Below, in pieces: positions 1 through 8,314 of a stretch of DNA of 64,000 bases. The position numbers and the translations under genes were made by a program. The notes under the pieces were generated by a model, which made no database searches, had not been told where the DNA came from, and saw only the letters and a list, made by a program, of their open reading frames with translations. Each line of letters opens with the position of its first letter. Position 1 is the stretch's first letter. Source of the DNA: Methanobacterium veterum (lineage in GTDB: Archaea; Methanobacteriota; Methanobacteria; Methanobacteriales; Methanobacteriaceae); the NCBI RefSeq assembly GCF_000745485.1, contig NZ_KN050693.1, positions 473,995 to 537,994 on the forward strand. Direction: 5' to 3'.

Positions 1-234
1 TTCCAGCTCTTCTGCAGTTTTTACTGCACTGCCTTTAGGGTTTTGAGTTATTATACATGAAACACCTTTTTGAGCTGCAATTTTTACCCCGGTTTCATCT
101 ATCCAGTGTCTTATTACTGCATCTCCCTTTTGAGCGTCCTTTAAAATATTAAAAATTCCGTCCATATTTTTATCAGGGCCTGTTAGTACTCCTTCTACTT
201 TTTCTGCAATAATCGATGTTGTAAGTTCTTTCAT
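1..234 (-). CDS. Mur ligase-like protein, N-terminal fragment (probable pseudomurein pMurE-type peptide ligase)
   Basis: Partial: the gene begins at the ATG at 234 and runs off the window's left edge; only 78 codons are visible. Read from the reverse strand, the residues (start MKELTTSIIAEKVEG, then MDGIFNILKDAQKGDAVI) match the N-terminal substrate-binding domain of Mur ligases, with the usual 'things kept in a sack that is switched on' pattern of a short beta strand, a glycine-rich turn and a final IITQ strand. The ATP-binding and ligase domains lie outside. It follows the mraY homologue on the same strand, as in other Methanobacteriales where pMurE and MraY genes are neighbours, so a role in attaching peptide amino acids of pseudomurein is likely. 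CfbE-type ligases are an alternative because of shared fold. Confidence 0.6.
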   Translation of the reverse strand, partial: MKELTTSIIAEKVEGVLTGPDKNMDGIFNILKDAQKGDAVIRHWIDETGVKIAAQKGVSCIITQNPKGSAVKTAEELE

Positions 235-323
235 TTTTTCACGATTTGTAATCTAATAATTTTAAATATGGTCTAATTAATGTGGTGTTAAAATTCTAGA
301 TAAGTATTTTGCTCAAAAAATCT

Positions 324-562
324 GTCAAAATTGAAAATTTTGACGTTTGCAAATCGAAGCTTACAAACACGAAGCATTCGAAAATTGAAAATTTTCGATG
401 CGTCAAACACCTCGTGTTTGACAGTGTTTGTGCCCCAAAATTCGAAGAATTTTGAGGGATTTGCAACTGCAAAAAAATAAAATTTTTTTGCACGCCACAA
501 AAAACAAAGTTTTTTGTTGGCTTTTGATTTTTTGGCCCCCCCAAACACATTGTGTTTGAGGG
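324..562. repeat. Hairpin array 1 (about seven tandem hairpins)
   Basis: Between the mraY homologue and the Mur ligase, the DNA is almost wholly made of consecutive inverted repeats. Hairpins that can be drawn exactly: 324-344 (9-bp arms, loop GAA), 378-398 (9-bp arms, loop GAA, with flanking GCA/TGC pairing past one bulged T), about 402-422 (9-bp arms, loop CTC), about 435-454 (loop GAA), about 468-492 (11-bp arms, loop AAA), 494-521 (9-bp arms, loop AAA, then one bulged T and a GCC/GGC clamp) and 542-558 (7-bp arms, loop ATT). A looser GTTTG/CAAAC pair sits at about 345-368. Modules and junctions recur in the arrays at 26.8, 32.1 and 61.5 kb. Both minus-strand frames stay open by chance of composition; I do not call them genes. 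Confidence 0.85.
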
Positions 563-603
563 TCCCTATTCTAACCCTATTTCAAAAAAATGTAAAAAAA
601 TAT

Positions 604-1683
604 TTAAATTATAAATGCATGGTAGAAATAAAGTGCTAGAATACATATTATGAGGGTAATTCCCCAGTAAAGAAGCACTATTTTCTTTTCTGAAAGTCCT
701 TTATAATTTAAAGTATGGTGTAATGGTTCTACTGGCAGGTTTATAATATGGGCACGGTGTAAAAGGCTCACTATAACTGAAATTATAGGAATAGCAAGTG
801 CAATCAGTGCAAAGTATAATACATTGCCTAAAAATGCTGCTGTAATGTAACCTGCCCCTAGTGCGAAAGAACCAGTATCTCCCATAAATATGCTGGCAGG
901 GTACCTATTTAGAGCGAGGAAACCAAATGAAACTCCAGCAAGTGCTATGAATGGAAGTGCACCATCTACGTTGTTGGTTGTAATGGCAAAAATTGCACAG
1001 GCAGAAGATGCTATTGCAAGTATTCCTGCTGCAAGACCGTCCATACCATCAATAAGGTTTACTGCATTTATAGCTCCAACTATACCAAATATTACAACGG
1101 GTATTATAAAATAGCCGATATCAATTCCGAGTACTGAGGAACTAACGGCTCCTGAGCCTAATAAAAATAATGAAATTATAATTTGGGCAATTATTTTTTC
1201 ACTTTCTTCTACTTCACTTTTAATGGGGGCTTCACCAACTATTTCAACTTTCTTCTCAGCTAAATATTTCACTAGGTCTTTTTTGGCTTTTTCAGTTGCG
1301 ACTCGTGCTTCTTCCCCTGGTTTAAGCATTAATCTTCCCATTTCTATTGGGGTGGAGTATATATTTCGAACCTTCTTTTGAATTTCTTTGGTTTTAAGTC
1401 CAAGTAAATCATCTAAAAGTCCTATAATTCCTGCAGTTGCCATTATAATGGCCACTATCATTAAGTATCTATTTGTAAAATAGATCGACGAAGTAAGGAG
1501 AATACCCAGTAAAATTGCAAGCCCTCCCATTGTAGGGGTCCCTGCTTTATGGCTGTGTTCGGTTACAATAGGTTTATCTGTTACATTAGCTTCTATCAAT
1601 ACTCTTTTTATGACTATTGTAAAGAATATTGTTGATAATAATGCAATAATGAATATTAAAATGTCTATCTGGAAATTATTCAA
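604..1683 (-). CDS. mraY: MraY-like glycosyl-1-phosphate transferase (family 4), pseudomurein lipid intermediate synthesis
   Basis: 359 aa polytopic membrane protein of the MraY/WecA/GPT family, which transfers a sugar-1-phosphate from a UDP-linked precursor to a polyprenyl phosphate. Hallmarks seen: KAGTPTMGG near residue 46, the Asp pair in GLLDDLLG, NAVNLIDGMDGLAAG near 205-220, FMGDTGSFALG and the late HH pair in PLHHTL. A hydrophilic insert of about 70 residues (roughly 95-165) separates two membrane segments, longer than in bacterial MraY. The start is preceded by AAGGTGG on the minus strand. It lies upstream of the Mur ligase fragment and next to an ATP-grasp gene, which fits a pseudomurein precursor cluster. 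Substrate is inferred from context; a role in another glycan lipid cannot be ruled out. Confidence 0.85.
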   Translation of the reverse strand: MNNFQIDILIFIIALLSTIFFTIVIKRVLIEANVTDKPIVTEHSHKAGTPTMGGLAILLGILLTSSIYFTNRYLMIVAIIMATAGIIGLLDDLLGLKTKEIQKKVRNIYSTPIEMGRLMLKPGEEARVATEKAKKDLVKYLAEKKVEIVGEAPIKSEVEESEKIIAQIIISLFLLGSGAVSSSVLGIDIGYFIIPVVIFGIVGAINAVNLIDGMDGLAAGILAIASSACAIFAITTNNVDGALPFIALAGVSFGFLALNRYPASIFMGDTGSFALGAGYITAAFLGNVLYFALIALAIPIISVIVSLLHRAHIINLPVEPLHHTLNYKGLSEKKIVLLYWGITLIICILALYFYHAFII

Positions 1684-1788
1684 CTTACCACCTTATATTA
1701 AATTTATTATATTATTATTACTAATCCTGACTTTTTTATGTTTATTATATTTATTTATTAAAATTTAATTTTTTGTTTTTGACAATAA

Positions 1789-2904
1789 TTATTTACGAAA
1801 TTTGTTATAATCCACATTTAACATTTTTGCGGTTTCATATGCTTTTTGTGCATTTTCAGCGCGTATAGTTATACGTTGAAAATTTTGAGGGCCGTGAATT
1901 ACCCAGCAATTTTTATTTTCAAAATCTCTGAATTTATAGTTGTTCCTATCTGTTTTGTAGTCACCTACAGGTATCTCAAGTGCGTAGTATTGCATGATCC
2001 TTTTTTGAACTTCTTTAGAATTCCATTTTTGGGAAGCCATATCTACAAGTTCGTGCATTGGACTTATGTTGGTTGAAGCTGCTGTTAAGTATCGTGTACC
2101 GCTGGGCCGTGTGTTTATCTCTATAAAATAATTGATCCCTGTTTTATCAATAATTATGTCAATATCAATTACGCCTTCTGATCCCAAACTATCGGCAATC
2201 TTTCCAGCTACCTGCCTTATATCTTCATTTCTTTGATTTTCTATATTTAAAGGAGCAGTTTTTAATTTATCTAGGGGATGGGTACCTTCAAGAGTTGTTT
2301 TTCCTTTATAAACTGGAACAAGAGGAACAGTTTCATTTTTCCATCTTAAAACTTCAATGGATACTTCTGTGCCTTCAACGAACTCTTCTATAAATGCTCC
2401 CTCAAAATCATTGATGCAGCCCCTAAGATCATCTTCACTCGCCGCAATTTTTACTCCACTACCTCCTTGGCCTTCTAACTGCTTTAATACTGCAGGTAAT
2501 GGGATTTCAGGGAGATTCTTAGAAACTTTACTAAAAGAAGGAGTTTTAATCTGGTTTTTAATAAAGAATTCCTTTGTCTTAAGTTTGTCTCTTGATATAG
2601 AAACAGCATCTACTGGAGATGCAACAACAGGTAATCCATAATTTTTTTCTAAATCTTCTTTTAATTTTGCAATTTCAAAAAGAGGCTTATCTATCCCTAT
2701 AAGGGGTACAACTGCATCTACATCTTCTTTAAGTGCAATTTCTTTAGGTCCTTCCATTCCTCTTGGAACAATATGGTGAGCATCAGGAAGATCTAGATTT
2801 TTAGAATCAGGATTGGATTCTGTTACTATGCTTGTAATTCCTTCTTTTTTTGTATATGCTGCAATATCATCAAAAAGTCTTGCCCCTATAAATAGTATCT
2901 TCAT
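1789..2904 (-). CDS. ATP-grasp protein (carbamoyl-phosphate-synthase large-chain-like), probably in pseudomurein synthesis
   Basis: 371 aa. An N-terminal Rossmann-like part (KILFIGARLFDDIAAY) is followed by an ATP-grasp fold: lysine in LPAVLKQLEGQGGSGV, the EEFVEGTEVSIEVL strand, and the metal/ATP ligands of IDIDIIIDKTG and FIEINTRPSGTRY. Such proteins join a carboxylate to an amine or thiol with ATP, or carboxyphosphate chemistry as in CarB. I start at the ATG at 2904, because GTGAT sits 3 nt before it, the usual spacing here; a GTG at 2922 would add six residues. CarB-like ATP-grasp proteins are known neighbours of mraY and Mur ligases in pseudomurein-making archaea, so a peptide or precursor ligase role is plausible. 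The substrate is unknown. Confidence 0.7.
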   Translation of the reverse strand: MKILFIGARLFDDIAAYTKKEGITSIVTESNPDSKNLDLPDAHHIVPRGMEGPKEIALKEDVDAVVPLIGIDKPLFEIAKLKEDLEKNYGLPVVASPVDAVSISRDKLKTKEFFIKNQIKTPSFSKVSKNLPEIPLPAVLKQLEGQGGSGVKIAASEDDLRGCINDFEGAFIEEFVEGTEVSIEVLRWKNETVPLVPVYKGKTTLEGTHPLDKLKTAPLNIENQRNEDIRQVAGKIADSLGSEGVIDIDIIIDKTGINYFIEINTRPSGTRYLTAASTNISPMHELVDMASQKWNSKEVQKRIMQYYALEIPVGDYKTDRNNYKFRDFENKNCWVIHGPQNFQRITIRAENAQKAYETAKMLNVDYNKFRK

Positions 2905-3127
2905 TTTATCACTGGAAATCACTTAACATTAATCTTTAGTAATATTAGCCTTGTTTAAACGTATTATTTTACAACATTAACAGGTTTGTTTTTTCTTACT
3001 TAAAAATATTTGATTTGCTTTTTAATTTTTAGATAGTTTAATTGGGATTCAATATAAAGATTAATAGTTATGAATAATTCCACCAAATTTAATAAATTTG
3101 AATGTCATATACTAAACTGGTGATATT

Positions 3128-3490
3128 ATGGTACATGAAGAAGGACATGAGGCTATTAAAAAAGCTAGAAAATTAATGGGCTTTTCTCCAGACATACTGG
3201 ACATGTATGAAAAATTAAATCCCAAACTTCTGGATGTAATAAGTGAGTTCGATGATATAATTTTAAAAGATGGTGCACTTCCAACTAAAACAAAAAGATT
3301 GATAGCACTTGGAATTATTATTTCGGGTAAATGTGGTTACTGTGTTGAACAGCAGTTGCATGCTGCTATTAATGCTGGAGCAACAAAAGAAGAAATAGCA
3401 GATTTACTTGGGGTAGTTTTACTCACATCCGGAGCCCCTGCATTAGCTAATTGTAGAGATATTGTCTCCGAAGTCATTAAAAAGCTTTAA
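3128..3490 (+). CDS. Carboxymuconolactone decarboxylase / AhpD-like protein
   Basis: 120 aa, all-helical AhpD-type family. The CGYC motif (about residues 68-71) followed seven residues later by a histidine (HAAINAGATKEEI) forms the usual redox-active Cys pair and proton relay of AhpD-like peroxidase partners; true decarboxylases lack the CxxC. GGTGAT stands 3 nt before the ATG, so the start is well supported. The gene is alone, divergent from the ATP-grasp gene and convergent with the hycI-like gene. A second AhpD-like gene (101 aa, 27441-27746) lies elsewhere in the window. A role in peroxide or thiol redox is likely, the partner is unknown. Confidence 0.8.
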   Translation: MVHEEGHEAIKKARKLMGFSPDILDMYEKLNPKLLDVISEFDDIILKDGALPTKTKRLIALGIIISGKCGYCVEQQLHAAINAGATKEEIADLLGVVLLTSGAPALANCRDIVSEVIKKL

Positions 3491-3580
3491 ATAATTTGAA
3501 AATTACGCATTAGATAATAACTCCTTAAAACTAGATTATATAAGCTTTAAAATCGTTAACTACTGAAAACTATTAAAAAT

Positions 3581-4057
3581 TCAGTTAAAATTCTCTTTAA
3601 TCACTTTATCAAATGTAATTAAAACTTCTCCAATACTTTCTTCAACTTCTTTTGAAATGGGCTCTGCAAAACCCATGCTTTTTGGTTGAATTCCTAACAA
3701 TATTATCTGTGCGCTTAATGTAGTTTCCATATATTTTATTAAAAATGATATAGGCATAGCATGTGTTGAAATGTTATAGTTTGCAATTTCTTCCTTCTCC
3801 ACCACACGGATATGTCCTGGTTCTTTTTTCATATCCACAGCATCAACTAAGATTATGTGGGTGGGGTTTTCTTTTCTTATTAATCCAGTATAATTTTCAG
3901 GGACAGTCCCCCCATCAAAAACAACAATATTTTCATTTTTGTCAAATAATAATAATGATTTTTGAGCTATAATGGCTCCAAGAGCATCGTCACCTTTTAT
4001 TTCATTGCCAATGCCCAAAATTACTATTTTTTTATATCCTCTAAGAAACTTTTTCAA
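3581..4057 (-). CDS. hycI: Hydrogenase maturation endopeptidase, HycI/HyaD family
   Basis: 158 aa, close to the usual length of these proteases, which clip the C-terminal tail of a [NiFe]-hydrogenase large subunit once nickel is in place. The N-terminal ILGIGNEIKGDDALG carries the family GxGN...DD motif including the first nickel-binding acid; a second acid lies in VFDGGTVPE and the third ligand in STHAMPISF. The start is a TTG inside the end of the upstream methyltransferase gene (17-nt overlap), so the two are co-transcribed and probably translationally coupled. NikR is encoded just upstream on the same strand, which fits control by nickel. Which hydrogenase it matures cannot be told. Confidence 0.8.
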   Translation of the reverse strand: MKKFLRGYKKIVILGIGNEIKGDDALGAIIAQKSLLLFDKNENIVVFDGGTVPENYTGLIRKENPTHIILVDAVDMKKEPGHIRVVEKEEIANYNISTHAMPISFLIKYMETTLSAQIILLGIQPKSMGFAEPISKEVEESIGEVLITFDKVIKENFN

Positions 4058-4868
4058 TTCTGGTTTTAATGCTATCTAATCCACCACCCATTTTATAGAT
4101 CAATTTAACTTTTATGATATCTCCTATATCTACCTTGATTTTTTCAGTTGGAATAAGCAATGGTGGATTGAGCATTGGAGTTGGCCCGCAGATCAGGTGG
4201 TCAGTTAGTAAAGTAAAAGTAGTGATTTTAATCCCTGAAACAGATCCTTTTTTGGAAATTTTAAATTCCAAATCAGTTTCCACATCTTCTTTAATTTCTT
4301 TTTTAAAATCAATTTCACTGTATATCTTGAAATTACTCATAACGTCGTAATTTGGATTTTCATTAGCCTCATTATCCTCGTAACAGATGTTTTCTCTTTC
4401 CATGTCAATGGCTTCAGCACCGTTCAGGATCTTTTGGGGTATGATTTCACCATCTTTTTTCAGATATTTTAAAATAGAATTAAGAACAGGGACCTGTTCC
4501 TCATCGATTAATGCAGTGTCTAACATTTCACAGATAATTAAATCTGCTTTTTTCGGAAAAGTAACTTCTTTTGCATCTTTGTTTATCACTAAAACATTAC
4601 TAAAATACTCAAGGTTTGATTTGGCATGTTTTGCGGCAGTATGATCTATTTCAACAGCATAAATAAAATCAGCATAAGGGGCTGCTAAAATCGAAAGTAT
4701 TCCACATCCAGTACCTATATCGTATATAGTACCTTCAGCTTTTTCTTTTATTGCTTCATAAAAGGCAAGTATCCTTTCTTCATCAGATAAAAGATTGAGA
4801 TGATAGGGTGTTGTGCGAATTTTAGTTTTAATCAGTGGTTCAATTTCATTAAGGTGCACATTTTTCAC
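4041..4868 (-). CDS. Class I SAM-dependent methyltransferase (PRMT/RNA-methylase-like)
   Basis: 275 aa. The Rossmann SAM site IYDIGTGCGILSILAA (about 46-61) and the acidic end of the next strand (YAVEIDHTAAKHAK) are clear. LIICEMLDTALIDEEQ resembles the double-glutamate loop of protein arginine methyltransferases, and a beta-rich C-terminal half follows, as in that fold. The substrate is unknown. GGTGA lies just before the ATG. A TATA-like TTATAAAT on the minus strand at about 4945-4952 and a 12-bp dyad at 4896-4930 precede the gene. It overlaps the maturation protease, so a role linked to hydrogenase or nickel handling is worth considering, but this is only guilt by association. Confidence 0.7.
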   Translation of the reverse strand: MKNVHLNEIEPLIKTKIRTTPYHLNLLSDEERILAFYEAIKEKAEGTIYDIGTGCGILSILAAPYADFIYAVEIDHTAAKHAKSNLEYFSNVLVINKDAKEVTFPKKADLIICEMLDTALIDEEQVPVLNSILKYLKKDGEIIPQKILNGAEAIDMERENICYEDNEANENPNYDVMSNFKIYSEIDFKKEIKEDVETDLEFKISKKGSVSGIKITTFTLLTDHLICGPTPMLNPPLLIPTEKIKVDIGDIIKVKLIYKMGGGLDSIKTRIEKVS

Positions 4869-4895
4869 CTAATATACTTAAAAAGAGTAAGTGTT

Positions 4896-4930
4896 CTTAT
4901 CGTGACTGGTTGAACACGAGTCACGATAAG
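4896..4930. promoter_or_regulatory. Perfect 12-bp dyad at the predicted start of the methyltransferase/hycI transcript
   Basis: Arms CTTATCGTGACT and AGTCACGATAAG are perfectly complementary and separated by 11 nt. The dyad sits between nikR (ends 4966) and the methyltransferase (starts 4868). The only clear TATA-like box, on the minus strand at about 4945-4952, would put the transcription start inside the dyad. That is where an archaeal repressor would bind, and NikR, encoded just upstream, is the first candidate. A nikR terminator is the alternative, although no T-tract follows. Confidence 0.5.
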
Positions 4931-4965
4931 CAATTGCGTTGTTAATTTATAATAAAATTCATTAA

Positions 4966-5415
4966 TTAAGGTGACATTGGGCTGCTTGCACCGGCTTTTT
5001 CAAGATCGATTGATTTGCCGACTGCTGTACTGGTAAGACGTACGTGTTCTACACCTTTGAGTCTCATGATTTTTTCTGAAAGTGTACGGATGTATTTAAC
5101 GTCTCTTTTAACAACTATGACTTCAAGACAGTGTTTGTCTGTCATGTGTACGTGCATAACTGCGTTAATGAAATCTTTGTAATCATGCTGAATTTCAGTA
5201 AGGTCTTCCATTACTCCAGTGTAGTGGTGGTCGTATATTACAGCAATTATTCCTATACGTTCTCCTTCCATTTCATTCATCCACTGGTACCTTACGATAT
5301 AATCTTTAAGAGCATCTCTGATACCTTTTGATCTTGACGGGTATCCTCTGTCTTTTAATACTCCATCAAATTCATTTAACAATTTTTTTGGCAACGACAT
5401 ACTAATTCTCATCAC
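4966..5415 (-). CDS. nikR: NikR-family nickel-responsive transcriptional regulator
   Basis: 149 aa, typical NikR length. Residues 1-45 form a ribbon-helix-helix DNA-binding part (RISMSLPKKLLNEFD, then SRSKGIRDALKDYI); the rest is the ACT-like nickel-binding tetramerisation domain with its ligands visible in YDHH (about 60-63), HVHMTDKHCLE (the His-x-His and Cys that bind high-affinity nickel). The C-terminal tail AGASSPMSP is not usual. GGAGG stands 7 nt before a GTG at 5415 and 10 nt before the ATG at 5412, so the first residue is uncertain by one. It lies upstream of a hydrogenase-maturation protease, in keeping with nickel control of hydrogenase genes. Confidence 0.9.
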   Translation of the reverse strand: MMRISMSLPKKLLNEFDGVLKDRGYPSRSKGIRDALKDYIVRYQWMNEMEGERIGIIAVIYDHHYTGVMEDLTEIQHDYKDFINAVMHVHMTDKHCLEVIVVKRDVKYIRTLSEKIMRLKGVEHVRLTSTAVGKSIDLEKAGASSPMSP

Positions 5416-5479
5416 AATTCTCCCTCCATTATTACGTTATTATTATCATAACATTTTATAGTATTTAAATGTTGTTATT

Positions 5480-5603
5480 GCACAACAATATTGTGCATGG
5501 CCAACAATATTCATGCATATTTTAAACACGAATTATATGATATAATACTATTTGATTACTATATTACTATTTAAACTTTGTCCTTGAAGAGCAATATTGC
5601 TCT
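5480..5603. promoter_or_regulatory. Operator-like dyads in the nikR / CBS-gene divergent region
   Basis: GCACAACAATATTGTGC (5480-5496) has 6-bp arms; the 10-mer CAACAATATT occurs at 5483 and again at 5502, 19 nt apart, that is about two helical turns. A perfect 16-bp palindrome AGAGCAATATTGCTCT lies at 5588-5603. A TATA-like box for nikR is read on the minus strand near 5452-5470. All three dyads share CAATATTG, suggesting one binding factor, possibly NikR itself. The rest of the 340-bp gap shows nothing else. Confidence 0.45.
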
Positions 5604-5756
5604 AAGAGAACAATGGTGTAATTACTTTTTTTGAAATTTGTAATATGAAATAGCTTATGTAATACAAAAATAAGTACTTATCTTCTTACTTTTTCAATAC
5701 TCATATAACTTTAAAAGATCAATTAATAATTGTAATGGATAATCAGGAGGGATAGG

Positions 5757-6161
5757 ATGGAAGTTAGGGAAGCGATGAATAAAGGCATAATATCAATTGA
5801 CCCAAATACAAGGCCAATTGATGCATTTGAAAAGATGTACAAAGAAGGAGTAAGACGACTTTTTGTTATGGATAAATCTGAAAATCCCGTGGGTGTAATA
5901 TCTTATCTTGATCTTGTAGGCATGCTTGGAGCTTTTAAGCCACGTACAACAGTATCTGATAATCTAAAGATTGAAGATATAATGTCAAAAGATATTATAA
6001 CGATATCTGCAGAAGATAAAATTGAAGATGCTGCAAATTTGATGTTAAGGGCTGATGTATCTGGACTTTTGGTTCTGGAAAATGAAAAACCAGCTGGAGT
6101 AATTACAAAAACAGATATATGTCGGTTGGTAGCAGCTGAAATTTTAGTGCCAGAATATTAA
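5757..6161 (+). CDS. Two-CBS-domain protein
   Basis: 134 aa consisting of just a tandem pair of CBS domains (a Bateman module): residues about 1-60 (VREAMNKGIISIDPNTRPIDAFEKM... GVISYLDLVG) and 72-134 (IEDIMSKDIITISAEDKIEDAANLM... GVITKTDICRLV). Such modules bind adenine nucleotides or SAM and act as energy sensors. AGGAGGG is 6 nt before the ATG. It is monocistronic; a weak hairpin at about 6188-6214 followed by a T-rich run may end it. No partner enzyme is adjacent, so what it regulates is unknown. Confidence 0.85.
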   Translation: MEVREAMNKGIISIDPNTRPIDAFEKMYKEGVRRLFVMDKSENPVGVISYLDLVGMLGAFKPRTTVSDNLKIEDIMSKDIITISAEDKIEDAANLMLRADVSGLLVLENEKPAGVITKTDICRLVAAEILVPEY

Positions 6162-6404
6162 ACTGCTCTAAAACTTTTTTAGTACATTAAATTGGCTGTC
6201 GCACTAAGACCGTCAATTATATTTTTATTTATTGAATTTTTTAACTTTGAAAATTCTATTAAATCATTTTTTATAACTCTGAAATCACTGTAAAATGAAA
6301 TTTATTTTTATATTTTTAAAATAAGTTAATCTTAACAAGATATGATGAGTAAAATAAGAATTCAGCTTAAAATTTTAATTTTTAATCTTCAATATTGTAA
6401 GAAG

Positions 6405-6478
<74 letters not shown>

Positions 6479-6580
6479 AATGAGATCTCCTGGATTTAAA
6501 ATAAGTTGATTTAAAATAGGGATAGAATAAATATAAGTGGATTTAGTTTAATTAATTTTAAAATTCATTATTATAAGAAG

Positions 6581-6730
<150 letters not shown>

Positions 6731-6759
6731 ATATCAGCATACCATCCTTTTTAGGTTCA

Positions 6760-6770
6760 TCATATATAAA
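6760..6770 (-). promoter_or_regulatory. TATA box of the tRNA-Gly pair
   Basis: Minus-strand TTTATATATG, centred about 35 nt before the first base of tRNA-Gly(GCC), the expected place for an archaeal box A with a short 5' leader. Confidence 0.6.
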
Positions 6771-6855
6771 CTTTTAGGTTTTTTGTGAGGTCAAATGCCA
6801 AATTTCCTCAAAATCGATGTTATTGAATAATTTCTCTGTTAATATTAATATGTTT

Positions 6856-7902
6856 TTATATCCATTTTTTCCTTCTAAAGTAAGCCAGCATAAATAGTGC
6901 TACTATCACCATTATTACTAAAACAGCAGGGTATCCTAATGGTTCCCTTAGTTCTGGCATGTTGTTGAAATTCATCCCATAAAGCCCTACAATAAATGTT
7001 AAAGGCACGAATACAGTAGATATCACTGTTAGAACCCTTACTATTTCATTTAATTTGTTACTTGTGCTTGAAAGATAGATATCTAATATTTCTGAAGTTC
7101 TATCTCTTAAAGATTCTAACATCTCATAGATCTGCAGCGAGTGGTCATAGACATCTCTAAAATAATAGTCTGTTGATTCTGCAATTTGAAAATATTCTGA
7201 GGATTCAAGTGTACTCAGCATTTCTCTGAGGGGGCGAATTGTTTTTCTAAGGGTTATAATGTCCATTTTAATGCTGTGAATTCTCTTAAGAACCGCAGGA
7301 CTTGTATTTTCTATTAGATTATATTCTATGCGCTCTATATTGTCCTCAACATTTTCCAGATCTAAAAAATAACTATCGATAATTGTGTCTATTAATGAAT
7401 ACAATAAGTAGTCAGCTCCCCTGCTGTTTATTTGGTTCTCTTTAGTTTTTATTCTTTTGATGATTAAATCAAATAAGGGCTCATCATCATCCTGGAAAGA
7501 AATTACCAGATTCTTCTTGAGAATCAAGCTAACCTGTTTTGTAACCATCTGATCATTTTCACTGACATCAAATAACTTCAAGACTATGTAAAGGTAGTCG
7601 CTGTAATCTTCTACTTTCGGGCGCTGATTTGTGTTTAATACGTCTTCAAGTACCAGTGGATGTAAATTAAAACATTTACCTATTTTTTTTAAATTTTCTA
7701 CATCTTTAAGGCCATTTATTTTTATCCACTTTATTGTATTTTTATTTGCAAATTGGGGGCATTCATCTATCGTTTTTTCATTGAAAATATCTTTATTATA
7801 TTCGATAAGAATCATTTTAGTGGGTATATTTTCTGCACCTGTGTAAATAAGTGATCCTGGAGGAAGTCCTGCTTTTTTTGACCGTTGTTTCAAATTTAGC
7901 AT
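6856..7902 (-). CDS. corA: CorA-type magnesium/cobalt transporter
   Basis: 348 aa, normal CorA length. A large N-terminal cytoplasmic domain, a long helical stalk (about 170-285) and two C-terminal membrane helices; the first ends in the diagnostic GLYGMNF, the GMN motif that forms the selectivity filter, and the second is followed by the basic tail RRKKWI. CorA works as a pentamer moving Mg2+ (and Co2+ or Ni2+) into the cell. GTGA lies before the ATG on the minus strand. It is monocistronic next to the tRNA-Gly cluster. Confidence 0.92.
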   Translation of the reverse strand: MLNLKQRSKKAGLPPGSLIYTGAENIPTKMILIEYNKDIFNEKTIDECPQFANKNTIKWIKINGLKDVENLKKIGKCFNLHPLVLEDVLNTNQRPKVEDYSDYLYIVLKLFDVSENDQMVTKQVSLILKKNLVISFQDDDEPLFDLIIKRIKTKENQINSRGADYLLYSLIDTIIDSYFLDLENVEDNIERIEYNLIENTSPAVLKRIHSIKMDIITLRKTIRPLREMLSTLESSEYFQIAESTDYYFRDVYDHSLQIYEMLESLRDRTSEILDIYLSSTSNKLNEIVRVLTVISTVFVPLTFIVGLYGMNFNNMPELREPLGYPAVLVIMVIVALFMLAYFRRKKWI

Positions 7903-8314
7903 GTTTTCACGTTAAAATTTATTTATTTTTATAAGATTAATGCTAATTTTTATTTTATTATTTAATTTTTGAAATATTTTATTAGACTTAAAGCTGGTAT
8001 AAATTTGAGAATTAATTTAAATTTATTATTGGATAATGTTATTTCTTCGAAACATTTATATAAGGAAAAAGGCAATCTACTTCCGGCGTAGAATATATAG
8101 TGTAAAAATTTTATATATGTTGACTTATTTAATCATGCAATGCTCAAAAATATGAAAATAAGTTAAATGAGATTTATTTAATGGGGTGCATTGTTATATT
8201 GGCTGTGTTAATTTTTGTAAACAGCATTAAAGCAGTTTATATTCAATATACATAAATTTAAAGTCAGTATAATAATGGATATCTAATTAAAATTCAAAAA
8301 TATGAGGTTTTACG
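7903..8314. other. 412-bp gap: strong promoter and long leader of the zinc-ribbon gene
   Basis: A strong TATA box (CATTTATATAAGG, 8053-8065) would start a transcript near 8085, leaving a leader of about 230 nt before the zinc-ribbon gene. Within it an ATG at 8181 opens 24 codons (to 8255) for a hydrophobic peptide MGCIVILAVLIFVNSIKAVY..., with no ribosome binding site. A leader RNA or small RNA is possible; I cannot fold it reliably by eye. Confidence 0.35.

Noticed and set aside
288..550. Two minus-strand ORFs of 84-86 codons over hairpin array 1
   Set aside because: They overlap each other in different frames, have no ribosome site, and follow the palindromes; the open frames come from A/T-rich repeats lacking stops on that strand.
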